From Mycolicibacter algericus DSM 45454 (GTDB lineage: Bacteria; Actinomycetota; Actinomycetes; Mycobacteriales; Mycobacteriaceae), in NCBI RefSeq assembly GCF_002086455.1, contig NZ_MVHC01000005.1, positions 203,089 to 267,088 on the forward strand: a stretch of 64,000 bases of DNA. Direction: 5' to 3'. The notes under the pieces are model-generated. The model had not been told where the DNA came from. It saw only the letters and a list, made by a program, of their open reading frames with translations, and did no database searches. Made by a program: the position numbers and the translations under genes. Of the stretch, positions 44,972 through 54,327 are shown piece after piece (positions within the stretch are counted from its first letter, which is position 1; each line of letters opens with the position of its first letter).

Positions 44972-45841
44972 TCACCCGGCCTTGGCGATCACGTGTTCGG
45001 CGAAGCGCTCCAGATTGCGGATCTTGTCGTCGAGGGGCTCGGTGTCGGGACCGACGATGTAGGGCACCCGGAATCCGACGATGACGTCGGTGACCCCTTT
45101 GTCTTCCAGGCGTTTGATGCCGTCGAGTGTGAATCCGTCGACCGAGATCACATGGATCTCAAACGGGCCGGACCGCCCTTCCTCCTCGCGCAGCTGCTTG
45201 AGCCGGGCGATCAGGTCGTCGAGTTCGCCCGGGTCGCCGCCGCCGTGCATCCAGCCGTCGTTGCGCGCGGCGCGACGCAGGGCAGCGTCGGCGTGGCCAC
45301 CGATCAGGATCGGGATGGGCTTCGCCGGCGCCGGGGTCATCTTGGTCTTGGGTATGTCGTAGAACTCGCCGTGGAACTCGAAGTAGTCGCCGGTGGTGAG
45401 CCCGCGGATGACGTCGATGCATTCATCCATCCGCTTGCCGCGCCGGGCGAACGGCACCCCCATCAGCTCGTAGTCCTCCGGCCACGGACTGGTGCCGACG
45501 CCTAGGCTCAGCCGGTCGCCGATCATCGCGGCCAGCGAACCGGCCTGCTTGGCCACCAACGCCGGCGGGCGGATCGGCAGCTTGACCACGAACGGTGTGA
45601 ACCGCAGTGTGCTGGTGACCGCGCCCAGCGCCGCGATCAGCACGAACGTCTCGATGAATGCCTTGCCGTCCAAAAACTCCCGGTTGCCGTCGGGGGTATA
45701 GGGATACTTCGAGTCCGACTCGAACGGGTAGGCGATGCTGTCCGGGATCGACATGCTGTGGTAGCCGGCCGCCTCGGCGGCTTTGGCGAGCGGAATGTAA
45801 TAGCTCGGGTCGGTCATCGCCTCGGCATAGGTGAACCGCAC
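44972..45841 (-). CDS. LLM class F420-dependent oxidoreductase (Rv0940c-like)
   Basis: A 289-residue luciferase-like TIM-barrel protein. It starts VRFTYAEAMTDPSYYIPLA with GTG 45841 behind GAGGAG; the longer frame upstream lacks family similarity. Typical segments are GDRLSLGVGTSPWPEDYELMGVPF and PIPILIGGHADAALRRAAR. Members of this group in mycobacteria use cofactor F420 to reduce or oxidise hydrophobic substrates. Length and position match Rv0940c of M. tuberculosis by my recollection. The substrate is unknown. Confidence 0.88.
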   Translation of the reverse strand: MRFTYAEAMTDPSYYIPLAKAAEAAGYHSMSIPDSIAYPFESDSKYPYTPDGNREFLDGKAFIETFVLIAALGAVTSTLRFTPFVVKLPIRPPALVAKQAGSLAAMIGDRLSLGVGTSPWPEDYELMGVPFARRGKRMDECIDVIRGLTTGDYFEFHGEFYDIPKTKMTPAPAKPIPILIGGHADAALRRAARNDGWMHGGGDPGELDDLIARLKQLREEEGRSGPFEIHVISVDGFTLDGIKRLEDKGVTDVIVGFRVPYIVGPDTEPLDDKIRNLERFAEHVIAKAG

Positions 45842-45891
45842 TTGAAACTCCTCAAGTCTCCTCGGTGGTCGCTGGGCGTACTCCGAGCAGC

Positions 45892-46614
45892 TTAGACCCG
45901 CGGCGGCATCGCGATCCGCACCTCTTCGGAGTCCTGCAGGGGATACGGGGGATATCCGCCGGCGCCGGAAACCGTCAACGTTCCCCACGGCGTCCGCTCG
46001 GCGACCCGCCCGTGGCCGGTGTGCTCACCGACCCGGATGCTGACCTTGGAGCCGGTCGCATTGCTTCCCGGTAGGTCGATGAAAAACATGCCTTGCCAAT
46101 GGTATTGACCGTCAATGGGATCGAAATGGCCCGCCAGTCGCACCCGGGTCGGGTAGTCCTGGCCGTTGTGGGTCAATATCGCAGGCCCGTCATAGACCTC
46201 GGTGTCGGTGCTCTCCGATCCGGTCAGATAGAACCGGGAGAGCCCTCGGGTCGGCAAATACCGGCGCACCCGCACCCGGGCCGGGCGGGCCTCGATGCGG
46301 CTGGCCCCACTGCGGCGCAGGCCGTCGACGAGCCGGGCGACGTACCGGGCTTGCCGGCGGGTGTGCGGGCCCGGGATCCGGAACCGGTTGGGCATGCCGT
46401 GGGCGGCGACGACGTCGTCCGGCGAAGCGGAGGCGTGGACGATCACCCGGGCGGCAAGCTGCTCACCGTCGGCGGTGATCACCGTCCAGGTGTCGCTGCC
46501 GCTGTCGAACCGGGTCGCCGCATCCGGGCCGACGACCCGGGCGGCGTCGAGCAGTCCGTGCAGGCGAGCCGGGTCGCCCAGCACGACCACCTCGCAGCTG
46601 CCGTTGTGGCTCAC
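45892..46614 (-). CDS. DUF4873 domain protein coupled to diiron oxygenase
   Basis: A 240-residue protein whose C-terminal half (about 130-240) matches DUF4873: YDGPAILTHNGQDYPTRVRL, then FDPIDGQYHWQGMFF. DUF4873 is often found at the end of flavin monooxygenases or as a separate partner. The N-terminal half starts CEVVVLGDP and looks like a degenerate nucleotide-binding fold. GTG 46614 overlaps the stop of the diiron oxygenase gene (GTGA), so the two proteins are probably made in fixed ratio. A longer open frame through the neighbour is not coding. Confidence 0.78.
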   Translation of the reverse strand: MSHNGSCEVVVLGDPARLHGLLDAARVVGPDAATRFDSGSDTWTVITADGEQLAARVIVHASASPDDVVAAHGMPNRFRIPGPHTRRQARYVARLVDGLRRSGASRIEARPARVRVRRYLPTRGLSRFYLTGSESTDTEVYDGPAILTHNGQDYPTRVRLAGHFDPIDGQYHWQGMFFIDLPGSNATGSKVSIRVGEHTGHGRVAERTPWGTLTVSGAGGYPPYPLQDSEEVRIAMPPRV

Positions 46615-47513
46615 AGGAATCCGGCTCGCCGCCACATCCGCCGCGCCAGTCGGCCCATCAACCCGACCTCTTCGAAGAAGGCGGCCAATGGGGCGAACGA
46701 CGAGCGGGCGGCGGCGTGGAAGTGCGGATTGGCCCGTGCCACCCGGCGCGCCTCGCGGCCGTCGAGGCCGACGCGGTTGTAGACGATCGGCAGGGTGAAC
46801 AGGTGGCGGTAGAACGGACCGCCGACCCCCTGCAGGTTCGCCAGCAGGGCGCGCCGGTAGCGCGGCATGGCCGGGACGCTGCGCCGAAGGCCGTCGCGGG
46901 CGTACTGGATGTGGCGAGCTTCCTCGGTGACGTGGATGCGCATCACCCGCCGCACGATCGGCTGCAAGTCCGGGTCGTCGAGGATCTGGCGCTGTAGCGC
47001 GTCGAAGATCTCCTCGCCCACCAGCGCGGCTCCCCACAGGATGCTGCCGCGGAACACGAAGGGCAGCGCGTTGATGGCGATGCGCTGGTAGCGCTTGGGG
47101 CGTACCGGCACGCCGCCGATCCGGTCGATGGTCTTGCCGAACATCAGCATGTGGCGGGTCTCGTCGCCCAGTTCGGTCAGCGAGTAGTGCGTGGTGCGTG
47201 CGGTGGGGTTCTTGTGCATCATGTCGCGCAGCAACGCCTGGTTGAGGATGTTCTCGAACCACACGCCGGCCGACAGCACGTTGACCAGCTCCTGGCGCGA
47301 CATCTCGATCTGCTGCTCGCGGGTCATCGCCTCCCACAGCTCGGTGCCGTAGAGGGTGCACATCCGCGGTGGCAGGAAGAACTTGTCCGGGTCGATCTCG
47401 GCGTCCCAGTCGATGTCGACGACGGGAGCGTAGGACTTCTTCACCGAGCCCTTCAGTAGGCGTTCGGCGAATTCCTCCCGGGACGGGCCGCTCGGCCGCG
47501 TGACAGTGGTCAT
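46611..47513 (-). CDS. AurF-like diiron oxygenase
   Basis: A 300-residue all-helical protein of the AurF (p-aminobenzoate N-oxygenase) family. Candidate iron ligands are in WFENILNQ, LGDETRHMLMF and VTEEARHIQYARD, the ExxH-type motifs of ferritin-like diiron enzymes. AurF oxidises aryl amines to nitro groups; mycobacterial homologues have unassigned substrates. A well-formed promoter (TTGACA, 17-base spacer, TAAGTT) precedes it. It is the first gene of a two-gene operon with the DUF4873 protein, a pairing that suggests a small dedicated oxygenase system. Confidence 0.85.
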   Translation of the reverse strand: MTTVTRPSGPSREEFAERLLKGSVKKSYAPVVDIDWDAEIDPDKFFLPPRMCTLYGTELWEAMTREQQIEMSRQELVNVLSAGVWFENILNQALLRDMMHKNPTARTTHYSLTELGDETRHMLMFGKTIDRIGGVPVRPKRYQRIAINALPFVFRGSILWGAALVGEEIFDALQRQILDDPDLQPIVRRVMRIHVTEEARHIQYARDGLRRSVPAMPRYRRALLANLQGVGGPFYRHLFTLPIVYNRVGLDGREARRVARANPHFHAAARSSFAPLAAFFEEVGLMGRLARRMWRRAGFL

Positions 47514-47546
47514 CGGGAAACCCCTTCCGACGTCGGATTTCCAAGG

Positions 47547-47575
47547 AACTTAGAAGCCCGCGCGAACTATGTCAA
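47547..47575 (-). promoter_or_regulatory. Promoter of the diiron oxygenase operon
   Basis: On the minus strand TTGACA (47570-47575) and TAAGTT (47547-47552) are separated by 17 bases. This is one of the best sigma-70-type (SigA) promoters in the window, 34 bases before the start codon. Confidence 0.75.
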
Positions 47576-47688
47576 TACCGACGGTACCGGATACTTCCGG
47601 TTCGGGTAGGGGTGGAGTTCGCCGACGCGGTGACCGCGTCGACCGCGAAACCGGGGATCGGCGGCCGGCCGGGTGGCAAGATCTGCCC

Positions 47689-48090
47689 ATGGCATCGTTC
47701 CTGATCCGCGCCGCACTGACCGGACTCGCGTTGTGGGTGGTCACCCAGATCGTTCCGGGGATCGAGATCGTCGGCGGTGACACCACCGTGGAGCGGGTAG
47801 GGATCATCTTTGTCATCGCGTTGATCTTCGGGCTGGTCAACGCCTTCATCAAACCGGTGGTGCAGCTGCTGTCGATCCCGCTGTACATCCTGACGCTGGG
47901 GTTGTTCCACATCGTGGTCAATGCGCTGATGCTGTGGATCACCGCCTGGATCACCGACAAGACCGCCAAACACTGGGGGCTGTACATCGCCGACTTCTGG
48001 TGGGACGCCATCTGGGCCGCGATCGTGCTATCGCTGGTGAGCTGGGTGCTGTCGCTGGTGCTGCGCGACGCCCGTCGGATCACGCGCTGA
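47689..48090 (+). CDS. Phage-holin-family (PF04020-type) membrane protein
   Basis: A 133-residue membrane protein with about four helices: LIRAALTGLALWVVTQIVPGI, a second in IIFVIALIFGLVNAFI, a third in LYILTLGLFHIVVNALML and a last in AAIVLSLVSWVLSLVL. The order and the motif GLVNAFIKPVVQLLSIPL are characteristic of the 'phage holin family' found in most actinobacterial chromosomes. There is no phage context, so the name should not be read as lysis function. ATG 47689 is chosen over an in-frame start upstream because the family begins there. It lies 18 bases before the glycosylase gene. Confidence 0.85.
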   Translation: MASFLIRAALTGLALWVVTQIVPGIEIVGGDTTVERVGIIFVIALIFGLVNAFIKPVVQLLSIPLYILTLGLFHIVVNALMLWITAWITDKTAKHWGLYIADFWWDAIWAAIVLSLVSWVLSLVLRDARRITR

Positions 48091-48108
48091 CCGGGCAGAC
48101 TCGAGTGC

Positions 48109-48972
48109 ATGCCGGAACTGCCCGAAGTCGAGGCCCTCGCCGACCACCTGCGCAGGCATGCGGTGGGGTGCAGCATCGGCCGCATCGACGTGGCGGCGTT
48201 CTCGGTGCTCAAGACCTTCGACCCGTCGCCCACGGCGTTGCACGGCCAGACCGTCACCGGGGCGCGCCGCTGGGGTAAGTACCTCGGCCTAGAAGTCGGC
48301 GACCTGTTCCTGATCGCGCACCTGTCCCGGGCGGGCTGGCTGCGCTGGTCGGACAAGCTGGCGCTGGCGCCGCTGCGCCCCGGGAAAGGGCCGATCGCGC
48401 TGCGGGTGCACCTGGGCGCCCCGGGGCAGGCGCCGGGGTTCGACCTCACCGAGGCAGGCACCCAGAAACGCCTCGCGGTCTGGCTGGTCGACGATCCGGA
48501 CAAGGTTCCGGGCATCGCCGGTCTCGGACCCGACGCGTTGGAGGTGACGGCCGACGAGTTGGTCGCGCTGCTGACCGGCAACACCGGCCGCATCAAGACG
48601 GTCATCACCGACCAGAAGGTGCTCGCCGGTATCGGCAACGCCTACAGCGATGAAATACTGCACACCGCGCGTCTTTCGCCGTTCGCCACCGCCGCCAAGT
48701 TGTCCGATGAACAGGTCGCCGCCCTGCACCAGGCGATGCAAGCCGTTCTTGCCGACGCGGTTGCCCGTTCCGTCGGCCAGCAGGCCGCCACGCTCAAGGG
48801 CGAAAAGCGCTCCGGGATGCGGGTGCACGCCCGGACCGGGTTGCCCTGTCCGGTCTGCGGCGACACCGTTCGAGAAATATCGTTCGCCGATAAGTCTTTT
48901 CAGTACTGCCCGACCTGTCAGACGGGTGGCAAAGTGCTGGCCGACCGACGGATGTCGCGGCTGCTCAAGTAG
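48109..48972 (+). CDS. Fpg/Nei family DNA glycosylase, full length
   Basis: A 287-residue base-excision repair glycosylase/AP lyase. After removal of Met the catalytic Pro 2 and Glu 3 lead the sequence (MPELPEVEALADHL). The helix-two-turn-helix holds LAGIGNAYSDEILH. The C-terminal zinc finger CPVCG...YCPTCQTGG is complete, with four Cys. M. tuberculosis Rv0944, the counterpart at this position, is a shortened form as I recall, so this genome keeps an intact enzyme. The preferred lesion (8-oxoG or oxidised pyrimidine) cannot be decided from sequence. Confidence 0.93.
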   Translation: MPELPEVEALADHLRRHAVGCSIGRIDVAAFSVLKTFDPSPTALHGQTVTGARRWGKYLGLEVGDLFLIAHLSRAGWLRWSDKLALAPLRPGKGPIALRVHLGAPGQAPGFDLTEAGTQKRLAVWLVDDPDKVPGIAGLGPDALEVTADELVALLTGNTGRIKTVITDQKVLAGIGNAYSDEILHTARLSPFATAAKLSDEQVAALHQAMQAVLADAVARSVGQQAATLKGEKRSGMRVHARTGLPCPVCGDTVREISFADKSFQYCPTCQTGGKVLADRRMSRLLK

Positions 48973-48990
48973 TCCGGCCCCCGCGGTTGT

Positions 48991-49017
48991 TTGACAGCCG
49001 CGGATCCGGGATACGCT
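48991..49017 (+). promoter_or_regulatory. Promoter of the SDR gene, leaderless type
   Basis: TTGACA (48991-48996) and TACGCT (49012-49017) are 15 bases apart, and GTG 49024 follows the -10 by six bases. Transcription would start at the initiation codon itself. Confidence 0.6.
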
Positions 49018-49023
49018 GCCGGG

Positions 49024-49773
49024 GTGACCCGCCGCAGAATCCTCATCACCGGTGCCAGTTCAGGACTGGGTGCAGGTATGGCCCGCGCATTCGCCGCACG
49101 TGGCCGCGACCTGGCCCTGTGCGCCCGCCGGATCGATCGGCTTGAGGAACTGAGAGATGAACTGGGCCAGCAGTATCCCGGTGTCAAGGTCTCGGTGGCT
49201 GCCCTCGACGTCAACGACCACGATGAGGTGCCCAAGGTGTTCGCCCGGTTCGTGGATGAACTGGGCGGAATCGACCGGGTGATCGTCAACGCCGGGATCG
49301 GCAAGGGCGCCCCGCTGGGATCGGGCAAGCTGTGGGCCAACAAGGCCACCATCGAGACCAACCTGGTCGCCGCGCTGGTGCAGATCGAGACAGCGCTGGA
49401 GATGTTCACATCCGCCGGCAGTGGGCATCTGGTGTTGGTCTCCTCGGTGTTGGGCAACAAGGGCGTTCCCGGCGTCAAGGCGGCCTACGCCGCCAGCAAA
49501 GCCGGGGTGTCGTCACTGGGCGAGTCGCTGCGCGCCGAGTACTCGAGCGGCCCGATCAAGGTCACGGTGCTCGAACCGGGCTACATCGAATCGGAGATGA
49601 CGGCCAAATCGGGCTCGACGATGTTGATGGCGGACAACGCATCCGGGGTCAAGGCCATGGTGCACGCGATCGAGCGCGAGACCGGCCGGGCGGTGGTGCC
49701 GCCGTGGCCGTGGACACCGCTGGTATGGGTGCTGCGCCGAATGCCGCCCCGCTTCACGAAACGCTTCGCCTGA
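49024..49773 (+). CDS. SDR family oxidoreductase (Rv0945-like)
   Basis: A 249-residue short-chain dehydrogenase: TGASSGLGAGMA (cofactor loop), VNAGIGKG, catalytic Ser in VLVSSVLGNKG and YAASKAGVSSLGESL with the YxxxK pair. GTG 49024 is chosen; a possible TTG start at 48991 is actually the -35 box of the promoter. The C-terminal segment PWPWTPLVWVLRRMPP is hydrophobic and may touch the membrane, as in several fatty-acyl SDRs. Position and length agree with Rv0945. The substrate is unknown. Confidence 0.9.
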   Translation: MTRRRILITGASSGLGAGMARAFAARGRDLALCARRIDRLEELRDELGQQYPGVKVSVAALDVNDHDEVPKVFARFVDELGGIDRVIVNAGIGKGAPLGSGKLWANKATIETNLVAALVQIETALEMFTSAGSGHLVLVSSVLGNKGVPGVKAAYAASKAGVSSLGESLRAEYSSGPIKVTVLEPGYIESEMTAKSGSTMLMADNASGVKAMVHAIERETGRAVVPPWPWTPLVWVLRRMPPRFTKRFA

Positions 49774-49783
49774 GGCCGAACAC

Positions 49784-51448
49784 TCAGCCGGCCCGGCCGC
49801 GCTCGGCCCGATAGCGACGTACCAGTGCATCGGTGGAGCTGTCGGTCTGCGGCTCCGGGGAGGCATCGTCGGTGAGCACCGGCAGCAGCGCCTTGGCCTG
49901 CGTCTTGCCCAGTTCCACGCCCCACTGATCGAAGGAGTCGATTCCCCACACCACGCCCTCGGTGAACACCTGATGCTCATAGAGTGCGATCAACTGGCCG
50001 AGTGCCGAAGGAGTGAGCCGGGTGGCCAGAATCGAGGTGGTCGGACGGTTGCCGGGCATCACCTTGTGCGGCACGACATCTGGCGGGGTTCCTTCGGCGG
50101 CGATCTCCTCAGCGGTCTTGCCGAATGCCAACACCTGGGTCTGGGCGAAGAAGTTGCTCATCAACAGGTCGTGCATGCTGCCGGTGCCGTCGGCGGTGGA
50201 CAGGTCGTCGAGGGGTTGGGAGAAGCCGATGAAATCGGCCGGCACCAGCCTGGTGCCCTGGTGCAGCAGTTGATAGAAGGCGTGCTGGCCGTTGGTTCCC
50301 GGTTCGCCCCAGAAGATTTCACCGGTGTCGGTGACGACCGGAGTGCCGTCGGCGCGAGTCGACTTTCCGTTGGATTCCATGGTGAGCTGCTGCAGGTAGG
50401 CGGCGAAGCGGTCCAAATCGTTGGAGTAGGGCAGCACCGCCCGGGACTGGGCGCCGAAGAAGTTGGAGTACCACAGCCCGATCAGTCCGAGCAGCGCCGG
50501 TGCGTTGGATTCCAATGGCGCGGTACGGAAATGCTCGTCGACGATGTGGAAGCCGGATAGGAATTCGGCGAAGCGCTCGCGGCCGATCACGGCCATCACC
50601 GACAGTCCGATCGCCGAATCCACCGAGTAGCGCCCACCGACCCAGTCCCAGAAGCCGAACATGTTCGCCGTGTCGATACCGAAGTCGTCGACCAGCCGGG
50701 CGTTGGTGGAGACCGCCACGAAATGCTTCGACACCGCGTCGTCGCCCAGCGCGTCAGTCAGCCAGCGGCGGGCCGCGGTGGCGTTGGTCAGAGTTTCCAG
50801 CGTCGAGAACGTCTTCGACGCCACGATGAAAAGCGTTGTGGCGGGGTCTAAGCCGGTCAGCTTCGCGCCCAGGTCAGCAGGATCGACATTGGAGACGAAC
50901 CGCGCCGAGATGCCGGCATCGGCGTAATGGCGCAACGCCCGATCGACCATCGCCGGGCCCAGATCCGAGCCGCCGATACCGATGTTGACCACGGTCTCGA
51001 TGCGTTTTCCGGTGGCGCCGGTCCAGTCCCCGCCGCGCAGCCGGTCGGTGAACTCGCCCATCGCGTCGAGCACCGCGTGCACGTCGGCGACCACGTCTCG
51101 GCCGTCGACATGCAGATCGGCGTTGCGCGGCAACCGTAACGCGGTGTGCAGCACCGCCCGGTCCTCCGACGTATTGATGTGCACCCCGGCGAACATCGCG
51201 TCGCGGTGCTCCTCCAGGCCGGCCGCCCGGGCCAGGTCGACCAGTAGGCTCACCGTCTCGCCGGTGATGCGGTGCTTGCTGTAGTCGATGTAGAGATCGC
51301 CGACGGCGACGGTGAACTTCTCGCCCCGTTCGGGATCGTCGGCGAACAACTGCCGCAGGTGGATGTCGCCGATCCGCTGGTGATGCTTGCGCAACGCGTC
51401 CCAGGCCGGGGTGGCGGAGATGTCGGGGATCTGTGGAACGGAGCTCAT
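49784..51448 (-). CDS. pgi: Glucose-6-phosphate isomerase
   Basis: A 554-residue enzyme that interconverts glucose-6-phosphate and fructose-6-phosphate in glycolysis. Family signatures are intact: [14 protein letters not shown] (sugar-phosphate loop), [12 protein letters not shown], the catalytic segment [19 protein letters not shown] with Glu and His, and [14 protein letters not shown] with the C-terminal Lys. ATG 51448 is preceded by an in-frame GTG at 51451; either works. It is convergent with the SDR gene and cotranscribed after the chorismate mutase gene, as in M. tuberculosis. Confidence 0.98.
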   Translation of the reverse strand: MSSVPQIPDISATPAWDALRKHHQRIGDIHLRQLFADDPERGEKFTVAVGDLYIDYSKHRITGETVSLLVDLARAAGLEEHRDAMFAGVHINTSEDRAVLHTALRLPRNADLHVDGRDVVADVHAVLDAMGEFTDRLRGGDWTGATGKRIETVVNIGIGGSDLGPAMVDRALRHYADAGISARFVSNVDPADLGAKLTGLDPATTLFIVASKTFSTLETLTNATAARRWLTDALGDDAVSKHFVAVSTNARLVDDFGIDTANMFGFWDWVGGRYSVDSAIGLSVMAVIGRERFAEFLSGFHIVDEHFRTAPLESNAPALLGLIGLWYSNFFGAQSRAVLPYSNDLDRFAAYLQQLTMESNGKSTRADGTPVVTDTGEIFWGEPGTNGQHAFYQLLHQGTRLVPADFIGFSQPLDDLSTADGTGSMHDLLMSNFFAQTQVLAFGKTAEEIAAEGTPPDVVPHKVMPGNRPTTSILATRLTPSALGQLIALYEHQVFTEGVVWGIDSFDQWGVELGKTQAKALLPVLTDDASPEPQTDSSTDALVRRYRAERGRAG

Positions 51449-51489
51449 CACACCGACAGTAGCGGCGACACCGCCTCTGGGCGCGACCC

Positions 51490-51798
51490 TCAGTGACCGA
51501 GCCGGCCGCGGCCCAGTCGCAGCAGCAGCATCGCCAGATCCTTGCCGTCCTGGCCGAGCTCGCTGTAACGCTCGATCACCTGCATCTCGCGACTGTGCAC
51601 CAAGCGGGTGCCCCCGGACGCCATCCGGGCTTTACCGATCTCCTGGGACACCTCGGTACGGCGCTTCACCGCCGCCAGGATCTCGGCGTCGAGCCGGTCG
51701 ATCTCCTGGCGGAGTTCGTCGATGTCCGGAAGCTGCTGAGTTTGGTTGGTCATGGGTTCGGACTCCAGATTCTCGCTGTTGGTGTGTTCTGGTCCCAT
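51490..51798 (-). CDS. Chorismate mutase, intracellular AroQ-delta type
   Basis: A 102-residue all-alpha enzyme converting chorismate to prephenate for Phe/Tyr synthesis. [18 protein letters not shown] forms helix 1, with the catalytic Arg in [13 protein letters not shown]. The C-terminal block [16 protein letters not shown] and [11 protein letters not shown] is nearly identical to M. tuberculosis Rv0948c, where this tail and DAHP synthase form an activating complex. ATG 51798 aligns with the annotated Rv0948c start; 51753 would give a shorter protein. It lies 41 bases before pgi in a leftward pair. Confidence 0.95.
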   Translation of the reverse strand: MGPEHTNSENLESEPMTNQTQQLPDIDELRQEIDRLDAEILAAVKRRTEVSQEIGKARMASGGTRLVHSREMQVIERYSELGQDGKDLAMLLLRLGRGRLGH

Positions 51799-51825
51799 CG
51801 GCGATCCGGCCTCACACAACAGACG

Positions 51826-51900
51826 AGCCCCGGGTCGGCGAAGCGGACCCCGGGGCTTGACGTTGCAGCTAAACCACGGGCACCGCTGACCGGTACCCGT
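51826..51900. other. Two strong hairpins between chorismate mutase and uvrD1
   Basis: The first inverted repeat has arms AGCCCCGGGTC (51826-51836) and GACCCCGGGGCT (51846-51857). The second is ACGGG-c-ACCG / CGGT-a-CCCGT (51876-51900). Neither has a T-tract on either strand. On the minus strand they would lie in the leader of the chorismate mutase mRNA. I do not recognise a known riboswitch. Confidence 0.5.
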
Positions 51901-52000
51901 AGAAAAATCGTTGCTGCATGTCGAGCACGAACCGAGTCTGCCACTAAGGGCCGTGCCAGCGCAAAGAGTGTCGGCGTGCGGCGGTACGTTGGGTTGCGTT

Positions 52001-54307
52001 ATGACCGTGCATGCGACGCCAGAAATCGATCACCTCCTCGACGGGCTCAACCCCCAGCAACGCCGTGCCGTGCTGCACGAGGGCTCCCCGCTGCTGATCG
52101 TCGCCGGGGCCGGCTCGGGCAAGACCGCGGTGCTCACCCGGCGCATCGCCTACCTGCTGGCCGCCCGCGACGTCGGCGTCGGGCAGGTGCTGGCGATCAC
52201 CTTCACCAACAAGGCCGCCGCCGAGATGCGGGAGCGGGTCGTGGGCCTTGTCGGCCCCCGCGCCCGGGTGATGTGGGTGTCGACGTTTCACTCCACCTGC
52301 GTGCGGATCCTGCGCAACCAGGCGTCGGTGGTCCCCGGGCTGAACTCCAACTTCTCCATCTACGACGCCGACGACTCGCGCCGACTGCTGTTGATGATCG
52401 GCCGCGACATGGGCCTGGACGTCAAGCGGCACACGCCGCGGCTGCTTGCCAACGCCATCTCGAACCTGAAGAACGAGCTGATCGACCCCGACCGGGCGCT
52501 GGCCGACCTCACCGAGGACTCCGACGACCTGAGCCGGGTGGTGGCCGCGGTCTACGTCGAATACCAGCGTCGGCTGCGCTCGGCCAACGCGCTGGACTTC
52601 GACGACCTGATCGGCGAGACGGTCGCGATCCTGCAGGCGTTCCCGGAGATCGCCCAGCATTACCGGCGCCGGTTCCGGCACATCCTGGTCGACGAGTATC
52701 AGGACACCAACCATGCGCAATACGTGCTGGTGCGCGAGCTGGCGGGGCACGGCGGTTCAGGGGACGTGCCGCCGGCGGAGCTGTGCGTGGTCGGGGACGC
52801 CGATCAGTCGATCTACGCCTTCCGCGGGGCCACCATCCGCAACATCGAGGACTTCGAACGCGACTACCCCGACGCCACGACGATGCTGCTGGAGCAGAAC
52901 TACCGCTCCACGCAGAACATCCTGTCGGCGGCCAATGCGGTGATCGCCTGTAACTCCGGCCGCCGGGAGAAACGGCTGTGGACCGACGCCGGCGACGGCG
53001 AGCTGATCGTCGGCTACGTCGCCGACAACGAACACGACGAGGCGCGGTTCGTCGCGCAGGAGATCGAGGTGCTGTCGGACGCGGGGGAGCTCAACTACGG
53101 CGACATCGCGGTGTTCTACCGCACCAACAACTCGTCACGGTCGCTGGAAGAAGTGTTCATCCGGACCGGTATCCCGTACAAAGTCGTTGGCGGCGTGCGA
53201 TTTTACGAGCGCAAGGAGATCCGCGACATCATCGCCTACCTGCGGGTGCTGGACAACCCCGGTGACGCGGTCAGCCTGCGGCGCATCCTCAACACGCCGC
53301 GCCGCGGGATCGGGGATCGCGCCGAGGCGTGCGTGTCGGTGCACGCCGAGAACACCGGCACCGGCTTCGGCGCCGCACTACGTGCAGCCGCCGAGGGACA
53401 GGTTCCGATGCTCAACTCCCGGTCGCAGAATGCGATCGCCGGCTTCGTCGCGATGATCGATGAGCTTCGGGCGAAGCTGCACTCCGGTGACGACGACCTC
53501 GGCGGCTTGGTCGAGCTGGTGCTGGACCGTACCGGCTATCGGGCCGAGCTGGAAGCCTCCACCGACCCGCAGGATCTCGCCCGGCTGGACAACATCAACG
53601 AACTGGTCAGCGTCGCACACGAATTCAGCATCGACCGAGCCAACGCGCTCGCCGAACAGGAGAACCTGCCTGAGGAGGAGGACATCCCCGACGTCGGGGT
53701 GCTGGCGGCGTTTTTGGAGCGGGTCTCGCTGATCGCCGACACCGACGAGATCCCCGAACACGGCGCCGGCATGGTCACGCTGATGACGCTGCACACCGCC
53801 AAAGGCCTGGAGTTCCCGGTCGTGTTCGTCACCGGCTGGGAGGACGGCATGTTCCCGCACATGCGGTCGCTGGGCGATGCCCGCGAGCTGTCCGAGGAGC
53901 GCCGGCTGGCATACGTCGGCCTCACCCGGGCGCGGCAACGGCTCTACCTGACCCGCGCGAAGGTGCGCTCGTCGTGGGGCCAGCCCATGCTGAACCCGGA
54001 ATCGCGTTTCTTGCGGGAGATCCCGCAGCAGCTGATCGACTGGCGGCGTACCGATGCCGCTGCGTCGCCGAGTGCTCCGGTCAGCGGCGCCGGCCGGTTC
54101 GGGACGCCTCGACCGGCGCCGGCGCGCTCGGGCAACCGGCCGCTGGTGGTGCTGGCGCCCGGAGACCGGGTTTCGCACGACAAGTACGGGCTGGGCAGGG
54201 TGGAAGAAGTGTCCGGTGTCGGGGAGTCGGCGATGTCGCTGATCGACTTCGGCAGTTCCGGGCGGGTCAAGCTGATGCACAACCACGCGCCGATCACCAA
54301 GCTTTAG
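52001..54307 (+). CDS. uvrD1: ATP-dependent DNA helicase UvrD1/PcrA
   Basis: A 768-residue superfamily 1A helicase for excision repair and replication restart, which in mycobacteria also cooperates with Ku. Walker A is AGAGSGKTAVL (about 36-46), Walker B is VDEYQDTNHAQ, motif III holds GDADQSIYAFRGA, motif IV YRSTQNIL and motif VI VGLTRARQRLYL. The C-terminal tail ends with a Tudor-like segment (LAPGDRVSHDKYGLGRV), which in PcrA/UvrD binds RNA polymerase. ATG 52001 gives nearly the M. tuberculosis length (771); upstream in-frame codons have no family similarity. It is divergent from the chorismate mutase-pgi pair. Confidence 0.97.
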   Translation: MTVHATPEIDHLLDGLNPQQRRAVLHEGSPLLIVAGAGSGKTAVLTRRIAYLLAARDVGVGQVLAITFTNKAAAEMRERVVGLVGPRARVMWVSTFHSTCVRILRNQASVVPGLNSNFSIYDADDSRRLLLMIGRDMGLDVKRHTPRLLANAISNLKNELIDPDRALADLTEDSDDLSRVVAAVYVEYQRRLRSANALDFDDLIGETVAILQAFPEIAQHYRRRFRHILVDEYQDTNHAQYVLVRELAGHGGSGDVPPAELCVVGDADQSIYAFRGATIRNIEDFERDYPDATTMLLEQNYRSTQNILSAANAVIACNSGRREKRLWTDAGDGELIVGYVADNEHDEARFVAQEIEVLSDAGELNYGDIAVFYRTNNSSRSLEEVFIRTGIPYKVVGGVRFYERKEIRDIIAYLRVLDNPGDAVSLRRILNTPRRGIGDRAEACVSVHAENTGTGFGAALRAAAEGQVPMLNSRSQNAIAGFVAMIDELRAKLHSGDDDLGGLVELVLDRTGYRAELEASTDPQDLARLDNINELVSVAHEFSIDRANALAEQENLPEEEDIPDVGVLAAFLERVSLIADTDEIPEHGAGMVTLMTLHTAKGLEFPVVFVTGWEDGMFPHMRSLGDARELSEERRLAYVGLTRARQRLYLTRAKVRSSWGQPMLNPESRFLREIPQQLIDWRRTDAAASPSAPVSGAGRFGTPRPAPARSGNRPLVVLAPGDRVSHDKYGLGRVEEVSGVGESAMSLIDFGSSGRVKLMHNHAPITKL

Positions 54308-54327
54308 CGCCGGGTCACCGCCACGGG

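Noticed and set aside
45892..47544. A 550-codon open frame across two genes
   Set aside because: Only its 3' part (from 46614) is coding, as the DUF4873 protein. The 5' part is an Arg/Pro-rich shadow of the diiron oxygenase gene.
47689..48090. Prophage remnant suggested by the holin-like protein
   Set aside because: The family is chromosomal in actinobacteria, and no other phage gene is nearby.
48991..49023. TTG start for the SDR gene at 48991
   Set aside because: TTGACA there is a -35 box with a -10 21 bases further on, and GTG 49024 fits a leaderless start.
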